This document shows positions 7,472 through 14,863 of a stretch of DNA of 19,841 nt, piece after piece. Under the pieces are notes generated by a model, which searched no databases, had not been told where the DNA came from, and saw only the letters and a list, made by a program, of their open reading frames with translations. Position 1 is the stretch's first letter, and the number at the start of each line of letters is the position of its first letter. The translations under genes and the position numbers were made by a program. The DNA lies in the NCBI GenBank assembly GCA_021736285.1, contig JAIPGE010000006.1, positions 1 through 19,841 of the forward strand, given 5' to 3'. The DNA comes from Candidatus Izemoplasma sp. Its GTDB lineage: Bacteria; Bacillota_I; Bacilli_A; Izemoplasmatales; Izemoplasmataceae.

Positions 7472-8417
7472 ACTCAATCATCCCTTTTAAGATATCAACA
7501 GCGTTTTGCGCCGCACCGACATATAGATTATCTGCGCTAACAAATAATAATAACCCGTTTTTATCAATCTTATCACGACGAATGCGACCGACACTTACAC
7601 TATTTTTACGACTAACATCAACAGTATTAGGAAACTCTGTTAAGACAATCATCGGATGGTTTTGGAATGCATCTTTTAAGCGTGTTAAGTCAATTTTTTG
7701 TTTTGTAACAACACGGATTGATACGGCGTGGCCACGTTCAATTGGGACTCTAACACAGGTGGCACTGATTAATAATTGGTTATTATGTAAAATTTTCTTT
7801 GTTTCATCGATCATTTTACGTTCTTCAAAGGTATACCCATCGTCTAATAATGTGTCAATTTTCGGATAGACTGTTTGTCGAATGTCGACAGGATAAAAAT
7901 CAGACTGTTGGTGTAAGGCTTCAACACCTTTTTGTCCAGAGCCAGAAACAGATTGATAGGTTGTATAAGTGATATTTAAGATTGGGGATACTTCATTAAT
8001 CACACTTAAAGGAATCACACTTTGAATTGTCGAACAATTGGGATTGGCAATTAAGTGATGGTTCCCCACATCGTCTAAATTAATACTCGGAACAACGAGG
8101 GGAATTGTGTCATCAAAACGAAAGGCACTTGAATTATCAATTACCTTGCAGCCTTCTGTTACGGCTTGTTTGGCATAGCGTTTACTTAAAGAACTGTTGA
8201 TACTAAATAAAGCATAATCAATCGTTTCAAACACACCTTGTTCAATTGCTTCAACAACAACAGGGGTATCTTTATATAAAAATTTAGTACCAACTGAGTT
8301 GGATGATGCAAATAATCGTAATGTCTTTATCGGTAAATTACTGTTGTTTAAAATTTCTAAAAATGTTTGGCCAACAAGCCCTGTTACACCAACAATTGCG
8401 ACAGTATATTGTTTCAT
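7464..8417 (-). CDS. asd: Aspartate-semialdehyde dehydrogenase
   Basis: A 317-residue NADP-dependent enzyme that reduces aspartyl phosphate to aspartate semialdehyde. VAIVGVTGLVGQTFL (residues 6-20) is the dinucleotide-binding loop, Cys128 in ANPNCSTIQ is the catalytic thiol, SVSGSGQKGVEAL (156-168) is a conserved substrate-site segment, and RVPIERGHAVS (223-233) carries the catalytic histidine (His230). Length is slightly short of the usual 330-370 but all motifs are present. ATG at 8417 follows AGAGGTGG and shares ATGA with the end of thrB; the 3' end overlaps the aspartokinase start by 8 bp. The product feeds homoserine dehydrogenase (not found here) and, in lysine-producing bacteria, dihydrodipicolinate synthesis. 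Confidence 0.95.
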   Translation of the reverse strand: MKQYTVAIVGVTGLVGQTFLEILNNSNLPIKTLRLFASSNSVGTKFLYKDTPVVVEAIEQGVFETIDYALFSINSSLSKRYAKQAVTEGCKVIDNSSAFRFDDTIPLVVPSINLDDVGNHHLIANPNCSTIQSVIPLSVINEVSPILNITYTTYQSVSGSGQKGVEALHQQSDFYPVDIRQTVYPKIDTLLDDGYTFEERKMIDETKKILHNNQLLISATCVRVPIERGHAVSIRVVTKQKIDLTRLKDAFQNHPMIVLTEFPNTVDVSRKNSVSVGRIRRDKIDKNGLLLFVSADNLYVGAAQNAVDILKGMIEYE

Positions 8418-9289
8418 GTTACCACCTCTACTGTTGCGCCATGACTGACATATAATCGTTTATTTTGTGTGTTCTTGGTGTTTGATTTCTTAGGGGGTGT
8501 GTCTTTATGATATACCGCAATGATTGTGGGTCCTGACCCACTTAAAAAGACTGCGTTTGTCTTTTCAGATATATCATCAAAGTATGGTTTGAGTCCTAAC
8601 AGGTCAAGTCTTAGCACTTGATGGAGTCTATCTTTAAAGGCTTCTTTTAACAATGGTATATCCGCATCTTTAAATGCTTTAAACAAAATACCAACACGTT
8701 CCAATTGATAGACAACATCATCTCTTTGATAGTTTTTAGGTAATGCATTACGTAAACTCACTGTATTGCCTTGGACCGTTGGCGTATTTGCTTCAAACAC
8801 TAAATCTCGTGATATATCATGGTTAACTACACCACTTTCTTCTTCAGTTGTTAAAATACTGACTAAGCCACCATATAATGCGGCGGCAACGTTGTCATTA
8901 TGACCTTCAATTTGTAACGCAATCTGAAAAAGGTTTTTGATATCAAGCTGTAGCTGATGGATGTGGTTTGCTGCTAAAACACCTGCCACAATACAACTGG
9001 CACTGCTTCCAAGACCACTTGATATAGGAATGTTTTGTTCGCGCATTATGATTTTTAAAGGAACAACATTATCCTTGTTTTGTGTAAATGTTAATGTCTT
9101 TAAATAAGATTGATAGACAAGGTTATCTTTTGTTTGATATTGTTTTAAGAATCCATCAAACGTAAGTTCGTTACTGATTGATACATCAAATACATTGTAT
9201 AAATTTAATGCGACAGCAGTCATATCAAAGCCACTGCCTAAATTGGCACTGGTAGCCGGTACTGTGATTCTAATCAATTGTGTTTTCAA
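8414..9289 (-). CDS. thrB: Homoserine kinase
   Basis: A 291-residue GHMP-family kinase that phosphorylates homoserine for threonine synthase. The N-terminal VPATSANLGSGFD (10-22), the ATP-binding PISSGLGSSAS (88-98) and the C-terminal LSGSGPT (249-255) are the three family motifs. There is no ATG near the conserved N-terminus. The best start is TTG at 9289, 20 bp inside thrC and about 12 bases after an AAGGTGG within thrC codons; a TTG at 9277 is an alternative that gives the MIRITVPATS start common in the family but has no clear ribosome site. The long overlap and non-ATG start suggest translation coupled to thrC. The 3' end overlaps asd by 4 bp. The length and motifs suggest an intact, cytoplasmic enzyme. 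Confidence 0.94.
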   Translation of the reverse strand: MKTQLIRITVPATSANLGSGFDMTAVALNLYNVFDVSISNELTFDGFLKQYQTKDNLVYQSYLKTLTFTQNKDNVVPLKIIMREQNIPISSGLGSSASCIVAGVLAANHIHQLQLDIKNLFQIALQIEGHNDNVAAALYGGLVSILTTEEESGVVNHDISRDLVFEANTPTVQGNTVSLRNALPKNYQRDDVVYQLERVGILFKAFKDADIPLLKEAFKDRLHQVLRLDLLGLKPYFDDISEKTNAVFLSGSGPTIIAVYHKDTPPKKSNTKNTQNKRLYVSHGATVEVVT

Positions 9290-10709
9290 TGGTTTTTAGC
9301 ACCACCTTTAATGCGTCTTTTTTGTTAAGAGCATGAGTTTTTATTGGGTGTTTAAATAAATCAATAATACGGTTGTCGAGGTGCTCTAACTCTAGTTGAC
9401 CAACTTTTTTTATTTGTTCAAATAATGTTGCTGATTTAGGAATGTCTAAGATACGACAAACCGGTTCAATAAATTTAAAAGGACTCGCTGTTGAAACAAT
9501 CATTGTTGGTGTATCGTCAGATGTTGTAATACGATATTTATCATATACTTTTTTTGCAACTGCGGTATGGGGATCAATTAACTTTTGATAGTGTTGATAG
9601 GTTTCTTTCATCGTCTCTAGCGTTTCTTTTTCTGAGGCATAATCCGCATAAAAATCTGTTTGATATAGCACTTCTTCAACGACTATTTTACTGTCTCTTT
9701 TTAAGGTTTCCATTAATGAGTTGAGTTTGTTATGATCGTGCTCCAACAGATCAAAAAGATAGCGTTCTAAATTGCTTGGAATCGAAATATCCATTGATGG
9801 TGACATACTGTTTTTTATTGTATCTTTTACCGCATAAACACCTGTGTTAAAAAAAGTAGTTAGCACATTATTTTGATTTGACGCAATGATCATTTTATGA
9901 ATTGGAAGACCCATTTGTTTGGCATAATATAAGGATAATACATTGCCAAAATTACCACTAGGTACAACCACATTAATTGATTGACCATAGTCTAACTTAT
10001 GACCTTTAATGAGATGTTTATAACTGGCAAAGTAATAAACGATTTGTGACAGAATTCGACCGATATTAATTGAGTTTGCGGATGTGACTAACACGTTGCT
10101 CCGATCAATTTTTGCAAAGACATCTTTAATGATGTTTTGACAATCATCGAAATTACCATCAATCCCATAAATATGATGTTGATCATCTTGATAACTGTTC
10201 ATTTGTCTCGCCTGAAATGCACTAACACCTTCTTTTGGATATAAGACAATCACTAACGCATCTTTAAATGGTTCATAGCCAGCCAAAGCTGCGCTACCGG
10301 TATCTCCAGACGTAGCTGTTAGAATCAGTGTTTGTTTCGTGATATGCTGTTGTTTTTTTGTATGTTCAATCAATCTTGGCAAGAGTTGTAAGGCGATATC
10401 TTTAAAAGAAAAGGTTGGTCCGTGGTATAACTCTAAGAAACTAAATTGGTTGTGGTGACTAAAAGCAATCACATCATTTGGAAATGATTGATAAGCTTGT
10501 GTGATTATTTTTTTGATATCTTCTTTCTGAAATGGTAATAGTTCACCAAGGATGTGATTCGCCATTTGTTTATAATCTAAATCCTTTAAATTATTTGAGA
10601 AAATATGAGGAAGTTGATCAAAAACATATAATCCGCCATCATCCGCGAGACCATTCAAAAGTGCTGTTTCAATATCTGTCTCTTGGTTACTTCTGGTACT
10701 TAAAATCAT
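9270..10709 (-). CDS. thrC: Threonine synthase
   Basis: A 479-residue PLP enzyme of fold type II converting O-phosphohomoserine to threonine. The N-terminal part (MILSTRSNQ... ALLNGLADDGGLYV) is typical of the longer E. coli/yeast-type synthases. Lys103 in HGPTFSFKDIALQ is the PLP Schiff-base lysine; TATSGDTGSA (131-140) binds the cofactor phosphate, and VVPSGNFGNVLS is the second cofactor loop. It is the first gene of the operon. The ATG at 10709 is preceded by AAGGTGGTG, and the promoter lies only about 20-50 bp further upstream, leaving a leader too short for a T-box or leader-peptide attenuator. Control therefore probably occurs at initiation, perhaps through the palindrome next to its -35 element. 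Confidence 0.95.
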   Translation of the reverse strand: MILSTRSNQETDIETALLNGLADDGGLYVFDQLPHIFSNNLKDLDYKQMANHILGELLPFQKEDIKKIITQAYQSFPNDVIAFSHHNQFSFLELYHGPTFSFKDIALQLLPRLIEHTKKQQHITKQTLILTATSGDTGSAALAGYEPFKDALVIVLYPKEGVSAFQARQMNSYQDDQHHIYGIDGNFDDCQNIIKDVFAKIDRSNVLVTSANSINIGRILSQIVYYFASYKHLIKGHKLDYGQSINVVVPSGNFGNVLSLYYAKQMGLPIHKMIIASNQNNVLTTFFNTGVYAVKDTIKNSMSPSMDISIPSNLERYLFDLLEHDHNKLNSLMETLKRDSKIVVEEVLYQTDFYADYASEKETLETMKETYQHYQKLIDPHTAVAKKVYDKYRITTSDDTPTMIVSTASPFKFIEPVCRILDIPKSATLFEQIKKVGQLELEHLDNRIIDLFKHPIKTHALNKKDALKVVLKTIENTID

Positions 10710-10730
10710 CTCATCACCACCTTGTTTATT

Positions 10731-10760
10731 ATAATAACATCAAGTTACTTAAAATGGCAA
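10731..10760 (-). promoter_or_regulatory. Probable promoter of the threonine operon
   Basis: On the minus strand TTGCCA (10760-10755) and TATTAT (10736-10731) are spaced by 18 bp; an overlapping perfect TATAAT lies at 10733-10728 but would need a poorer -35 (CATTTT). The start point would be about 10-15 bases before the thrC ATG. The TGAAAACATTTTCA palindrome directly abuts the upstream edge of the -35. Confidence 0.5.
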
Positions 10761-10774
10761 TGAAAACATTTTCA
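10761..10774. promoter_or_regulatory. Palindromic operator TGAAAACATTTTCA (copy 1), thrC/kinase divergent promoter region
   Basis: A 6-bp inverted repeat TGAAAA/TTTTCA around CA, identical in all 14 bases to the copy at 12684-12697 before the amino-acid transporter operon. It sits immediately upstream of the thrC -35 and about 70 bp before the predicted start of the divergent kinase gene. It differs from a CcpA cre site (TGNAANCGNTNNCA) at one central base, so a CcpA or other LacI-family protein is possible, but the regulator is unknown. The position upstream of -35 would suit an activator. Confidence 0.55.
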
Positions 10775-10828
10775 AGACAAGGCTTTAATTTAAGAAAACA
10801 CTTACATTGTTAGAAAATAGAAATTCTT

Positions 10829-10837
10829 TGGTAAAAT
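10829..10837 (+). promoter_or_regulatory. Extended -10 promoter of the PEPCK-like kinase gene
   Basis: TGGTAAAAT is an extended -10 (TG-N-TAAAAT). A TTGTTA lies 19 bp upstream as a suboptimal -35. Transcription would start near 10844, just before the GGAG ribosome site at about 10847, which supports ATG 10858 rather than the upstream in-frame TTG at 10807 as the start codon. Confidence 0.5.
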
Positions 10838-10857
10838 ACAGTTACGGAGTGATACAT

Positions 10858-12597
10858 ATGATTAAAGAATTTTCACACAACAGAAATAATGTTATCATGA
10901 ATTTCTCGATTAACTACTGTAAAACAAAAAAGGAACTACTTGAGTCAAGTGGTTTCTTTACAGTACTCAAACACTATATCCATAAACTAAAGAAAGATGA
11001 TGCATTATTACTTGAACGCCTAGAACAATTAAGTGAAGATCGTGACTTAGATATTGTCTTACTTGAATTATTTAAATTGTTGCTTATTTTAGACACAGAA
11101 GAGATTAAGAATCTCAATCCATCTTATGCGGCTATTTTAGAAAATAAAAGTGATGTGGTTGATTTTGTTGAGGGCGTCTACTTCTATTGGCGTCATTTAG
11201 AACGTTACGCCTTAATTCAAAAAGAAACGATTACTAGTGGCATTGAACACAATCAATTCATCAAAGCAAGTACTGATTTTTCAAACCTTATATTAGAAAC
11301 TTATCGTTTACTTGAACACAATATTACAAATTCTTATCCAAACGTATATAGACAATCACAAGCAGGGATCAATGTTGGATTTGTCTTATCTCATGTAGAA
11401 ACAAAATTACCAGAAGAATATCTTTTATTAAATGATATAAGTACCATTAATAAAATTATCTTAACCCCACCTTTTATTATGTATCCAATTATGAATAAAC
11501 GGGAAGGTATTTTTCAAGAAGTATATACCAACCCACTAAAGCAATTACACATTAAATCCGATCACTACTTTTGTTACCCTGCAAAAGTAGGTGAGTTTTT
11601 TACCCACATTTACTTCCATCGTGATTTTTTATCACAAGGTATTGCCCTTGCTAATTTGTTTGAACTTGCAACACAAGATGAAATTGAAAATAAAACACCT
11701 GATATTATTTATGTTTATGGGGCGCGCAATCCTGACAACACAAAAGAAACTGTATTTTATGATGATCAGAAAAACAATATGCTCGTTGGTTATGTCAGTA
11801 ACACTGAAAACATTGATTACTTTGGGTATATGAAAAAAATGATTTTAACCCTCCACAACATTAAAATGCTAAATCAAGGACACTTACCTATTCATGGCGC
11901 AATGGTTAATATTACGTTGAAAAGTGGCTTATCTGCCAATATTGCAATTGTAGGAGACAGTGGTGCAGGAAAAAGCGAAAGTTTAGAAGCATTTCGAACA
12001 TTGAGTGAAGCACATCTAAAAGAAATGAAAATTATATTTGATGATATGGGCACATTTAAAATCATTGATAAGCAAGTAAACGGATATGGGACTGAAATTG
12101 GGGCTTTTGTTAGATTAGATGATTTAGATATGGGCTATTCTTTTAAAGAGATGGACCGGGCAATATTTATGAATCCTAACCGTATCAATGCACGTGTATT
12201 ATTACCAATCACATCCTATGAGACGATTCAAAAAGGCTATCCAGTAGATGTTTTACTCTATGCGAATAACTTCGAAGAGACCGATGAAACGATCAACTTA
12301 TTTAACTCAGTGGAAGACGCCAAAGCGGTTTTCATTAAAGGCGCAAGAAAAGCAAAAGGCACAACCAGTGAAACAGGTATTGTGACATCTTTCTTTGCCA
12401 ATCCATTTGGTCCTGTACAGCGTAAAGATCAAACCTTAAAGATTATTGACGACACGTTTAAAACATTATTTGATTATGATATCCCTGTTGGACAAATTTA
12501 TACCAAACTTGCGATTGATGGCTATGAACGAAAAGGTCCAGAAGATGCAGCCCTTGCGTTATTTGATTGGCTGATCGAAACAAAGAAAAAGAATTAA
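10858..12597 (+). CDS. PEP carboxykinase/HPr kinase-like P-loop protein, function unknown
   Basis: A 579-residue protein starting at ATG 10858 (GGAGTGAT ribosome site). The first 250 or so residues are mostly helical with no motif I recognise. The C-terminal half has the PEPCK/HprK-type nucleotide site: His346 in PIHGAMV, Walker A GDSGAGKS (366-373, Lys372), and acidic pair Asp395-Asp396 in IIFDDMG. It continues with GYGTEIGAFVRLDDLD (409-424) and AIFMNPNRINARVLLP (435-450). GDSGAGKS resembles GDSGIGKS of HPr kinase more than GLSGTGKT of ATP-PEPCK. From memory, proteins of this type and length are annotated as phosphoenolpyruvate carboxykinase in Clostridia-like bacteria, but I cannot confirm PEPCK activity; a kinase acting on a small molecule or protein fits equally. 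It is monocistronic, divergent from the threonine operon, and ends at its own terminator. No signal peptide or membrane segment is seen. Confidence 0.7.
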   Translation: MIKEFSHNRNNVIMNFSINYCKTKKELLESSGFFTVLKHYIHKLKKDDALLLERLEQLSEDRDLDIVLLELFKLLLILDTEEIKNLNPSYAAILENKSDVVDFVEGVYFYWRHLERYALIQKETITSGIEHNQFIKASTDFSNLILETYRLLEHNITNSYPNVYRQSQAGINVGFVLSHVETKLPEEYLLLNDISTINKIILTPPFIMYPIMNKREGIFQEVYTNPLKQLHIKSDHYFCYPAKVGEFFTHIYFHRDFLSQGIALANLFELATQDEIENKTPDIIYVYGARNPDNTKETVFYDDQKNNMLVGYVSNTENIDYFGYMKKMILTLHNIKMLNQGHLPIHGAMVNITLKSGLSANIAIVGDSGAGKSESLEAFRTLSEAHLKEMKIIFDDMGTFKIIDKQVNGYGTEIGAFVRLDDLDMGYSFKEMDRAIFMNPNRINARVLLPITSYETIQKGYPVDVLLYANNFEETDETINLFNSVEDAKAVFIKGARKAKGTTSETGIVTSFFANPFGPVQRKDQTLKIIDDTFKTLFDYDIPVGQIYTKLAIDGYERKGPEDAALALFDWLIETKKKN

Positions 12598-12611
12598 TAT
12601 TCACTATTAAG

Positions 12612-12648
12612 AAGATATGTTAGAGAGCCATTCTAACATATCTTTTTT
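12612..12648 (+). terminator. Rho-independent terminator after the PEPCK-like gene
   Basis: A 13-bp perfect stem (12612-12624 with 12632-12644, core AGATATGTTAGA/TCTAACATATCT), seven-base loop and a T run to 12648. It separates this gene from the transporter operon, so that operon needs its own promoter. Confidence 0.9.
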
Positions 12649-12683
12649 GAATATTTTATGATTAATTTTGTAATTTATTCTTA

Positions 12684-12697
12684 TGAAAACATTTTCA
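12684..12697. promoter_or_regulatory. Palindromic operator TGAAAACATTTTCA (copy 2), upstream of the amino-acid transporter operon
   Basis: Identical to the copy at 10761-10774 and here extended to 7-bp arms (ATGAAAA/TTTTCAT). It lies about 100 bp upstream of the binding-protein ATG and 13 bp upstream of TTTACA (12711-12716), a possible -35 with TGTTAT 17 bp further on as a weak -10. A second promoter option is TTGTGT, 17 bp, TATCAT. The upstream location mirrors the arrangement at thrC. Confidence 0.55.
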
Positions 12698-12702
12698 TTA
12701 AA

Positions 12703-12716
12703 ATAAAACGTTTACA
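12703..12716 (-). promoter_or_regulatory. cre-like element next to the transporter promoter
   Basis: On the minus strand TGTAAACGTTTTAT matches the first 12 positions of the CcpA cre pattern TGWAANCGNTNNCA and misses the last two. It is centred 19 bp from the 14-bp palindrome and overlaps the possible TTTACA -35 element. It could be a second, weaker site for the same LacI-family type regulator; evidence is sequence resemblance only. Confidence 0.3.
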
Positions 12717-12794
12717 TCCATTAAAAAAGGTTGTGTTATGGTTCTAAAGGGTGTATCATTTTCATAAAATACAAATTGAGAGAGGGTATTTCTA

Positions 12795-13922
12795 ATGAAA
12801 AAATTATTGCTTATGGTTAGTGTATTGTTATTAACAGTTACGCTTAGTGCGTGTGGTTCAAATGACAATACCGTCCGATTAGGTGTGATCGGGCCTCTTA
12901 CAGGAGAGTATTCGTTATATGGTGTTGCGGTTGAAAATGGAGCCAAACTAGCAGCGAAAGAAATTAATGCAGCTGGGGGTATTTTAGATAAAGACGTTGA
13001 AGTTATCGCATATGATAGCAAAGGGGATTCAACAGAAGGTGTTAATGCGTATAATAGATTACGTGATCAAGATGAGATCCATGCGTTAATTGGTGGTACG
13101 TTTAGTGGTGTGACATTAGCGATTAAAGATTTGGCAGTTCAAGACAATATACCTGTCTTAACTCCAACAGCAACCAATCCTGATGTAACATTGGATGCAG
13201 CAAATGTATTTCGTGCGTGTTACACAGACAGTTATCAAGGCAGTACAGCAGCTGTGTTTGCCGCAGACGAACTAGACGTTACTAACGCAGCAGTCATGTA
13301 TAATCGTGATGATCCATACAGTGAAGGATTGGCGGATGCGTTCATGGCTGAATTCGATGCACGGAGTTTAGATTATACCGCGTTTGAATTTGGTGCACAA
13401 GATGATGATTATAGTGCGCTCTTAACAAATATTCAAAGTGGTGGTTATGATGCTGTATTCTTACCAGCGTATGTTGCTGAAGTTGGAGCTGTATTAACAC
13501 AAGCAGATGCTCAAGGACTTGATGTGCCATTTATTGGTGGCGATGGTTGGGATGGTATTGAAGCTGATTATGCAAGCGTAGCTGATGGATTCTATTTCGT
13601 AAACCATTATGCTAAAACGGATGAAGCCGCTGTTGTTCAAGATTTTGTAGCGAACTATACTGAAGAATATGGTGAAGCACCAAATGCACTTGCAGCACTT
13701 GCTTATGATGCTGTCTATGCAATGGCTGAAGCAATGGAAAATGCTGGATCATTAGATCCTGATGATATCACAGCAGCATTAAGTGCATTAGAATTTACTA
13801 ACGCAGTAACAGGTTCAATTAAATTTGATGCGAATGGGGATCCGATTAAGTCGATTACAATTATACAAGTTGTCGATGGTTTACATGAGGTTTACGCTAA
13901 AGTAGCCGCAACGGAAGAATAA
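12795..13922 (+). CDS. livJ: Branched-chain amino acid type ABC transporter, substrate-binding lipoprotein (LivJ-like)
   Basis: A 375-residue extracellular solute-binding protein of the Leu/Ile/Val-binding family. Residues 1-19 are a signal peptide with a lipobox LSAC, so Cys20 would be lipidated and anchor the protein to the outer face of the membrane. The mature part starts with VRLGVIGPLTGEYSLYGVAVENGAKLA and has the two-lobe pattern of this family (LIGGTFSGVTLAIKDLA; VPVLTP-type hinge at NIPVLTPTATNP; DAVFLPAYVAEVGAVLTQA in the second lobe). AGAGGG precedes the ATG. It is the first gene of a five-gene transporter operon and is separated from the permeases by a hairpin, which may favour higher expression of the binding protein. 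The family also binds other amino acids, amides and urea, so the true ligand is not certain. Confidence 0.92.
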   Translation: MKKLLLMVSVLLLTVTLSACGSNDNTVRLGVIGPLTGEYSLYGVAVENGAKLAAKEINAAGGILDKDVEVIAYDSKGDSTEGVNAYNRLRDQDEIHALIGGTFSGVTLAIKDLAVQDNIPVLTPTATNPDVTLDAANVFRACYTDSYQGSTAAVFAADELDVTNAAVMYNRDDPYSEGLADAFMAEFDARSLDYTAFEFGAQDDDYSALLTNIQSGGYDAVFLPAYVAEVGAVLTQADAQGLDVPFIGGDGWDGIEADYASVADGFYFVNHYAKTDEAAVVQDFVANYTEEYGEAPNALAALAYDAVYAMAEAMENAGSLDPDDITAALSALEFTNAVTGSIKFDANGDPIKSITIIQVVDGLHEVYAKVAATEE

Positions 13923-13928
13923 GTGAAT

Positions 13929-13960
13929 AAGGGGAAAAATATTTTTCCCCTTTTCTTTTT
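13929..13960 (+). terminator. Intra-operon hairpin between livJ and livH (partial terminator or stabilising 3' end)
   Basis: AAGGGGAAAA pairs with TTTTCCCCTT around ATAT, followed by TTTTCTTTTT. It has the form of a rho-independent terminator, yet livH begins only 17 bases later with its ribosome site and no evident promoter. Partial termination or protection of the upstream mRNA would give more binding protein than membrane components. Confidence 0.75.
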
Positions 13961-13976
13961 ATCTAGGAGTGAAAAC

Positions 13977-14861
13977 ATGGAGTTATTTATTAGACAACTG
14001 ATTAACGGATTAAACACTGGCAGTATTTATGCCCTTGTAGCAATAGGATACACGATGGTTTATGGCATCATTAAATTAATTAATTTTGCTCATGGTGAAA
14101 TTATGATGTTTGGAGCATATTTTGCATTTTTACTTGCTTTTACATTGTCATTTAATTTACCATTTTTACTAGTCATTGTATTATCAATGTCGTTTGCAGC
14201 AATTCTCGGTGTCTTGATTGAACGAGTTGCGTATAAAAAATTACGCCAAGCACCACGCATCAGTGCATTGATTACGGCAATTGGAATGAGTTTATTTTTA
14301 CAACATTTGGCACAACTTATATTTGGCTCTACGCCTTATGTAATGAAACCACTGATTGATACGACACCGGTCGTATTATTTAATTTTGCGATTCCTAAGT
14401 TAACATTACTAACGATTGGACTAAGTATCTTATTTATGTTACTTTTAAGTTTTTTTGTTTTAAAAACAAAACCAGGTAAAGCAATGCGGGCCGTAAGTCA
14501 AGATAAAGAAGCCGCTATTTTAATGGGGATTAATGTCGATAATGTTATCTCGATGACGTTTGCGATTGGTAGTGCTCTTGGAGCACTTGGCGGTATCTTT
14601 TATGCTATGACGTATTCTCAAATATATCCGACAATGGGTGTTTTACCAGGATTAAAAGCATTTATCGCCGCTGTGTTTGGTGGTATTGGTAGTATTGGTG
14701 GAGCAATGCTTGGTGGGTATCTAATCGGGATTATTGAAACAATGACAAAAGCCTATATTTCTAGTAAATGGGTTGATGTTATTGTATTTGGATTATTAAT
14801 TGTTATCCTTTTGTTTAAGCCCTCTGGTATTTTGGGTAAAAACACCAAAGAGAAGGTGTAA
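13977..14861 (+). CDS. livH: Branched-chain amino acid type ABC transporter, permease (LivH-like)
   Basis: A 294-residue inner-membrane permease. The N-terminal signature RQLINGLNTGSIYALVAIGYTMVYG runs straight into IKLINFAHGEIMMFGAY, both hallmarks of LivH. About eight hydrophobic segments follow, with the GGIGSIGGAMLGGYLIG region near the C-terminus that contacts the ATPase. I set the start at ATG 13977, which has TAGGAG at the right spacing and gives the family N-terminus; the frame is open back to a GTG at 13923, but that extension would be translated through the intergenic hairpin and is not family-like. Two bases separate it from livM. It forms the membrane channel as a heterodimer with LivM. 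Confidence 0.94.
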   Translation: MELFIRQLINGLNTGSIYALVAIGYTMVYGIIKLINFAHGEIMMFGAYFAFLLAFTLSFNLPFLLVIVLSMSFAAILGVLIERVAYKKLRQAPRISALITAIGMSLFLQHLAQLIFGSTPYVMKPLIDTTPVVLFNFAIPKLTLLTIGLSILFMLLLSFFVLKTKPGKAMRAVSQDKEAAILMGINVDNVISMTFAIGSALGALGGIFYAMTYSQIYPTMGVLPGLKAFIAAVFGGIGSIGGAMLGGYLIGIIETMTKAYISSKWVDVIVFGLLIVILLFKPSGILGKNTKEKV

Positions 14862-14863
14862 TA

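Noticed and set aside
10710..10730. T-box or leader-peptide attenuator for the threonine operon
   Set aside because: The predicted leader is only about 10-20 bases, too short for either, and no T-box core sequence is visible.
10807..10857. Upstream in-frame TTG extension of the PEPCK-like gene by 17 residues
   Set aside because: It lacks a ribosome site and spans the predicted promoter; ATG 10858 has GGAG at good spacing.
13923..13976. GTG-initiated 18-residue extension of the LivH-like permease
   Set aside because: It is encoded by the hairpin and T run itself and is not like the LivH N-terminus; ATG 13977 has a TAGGAG site.
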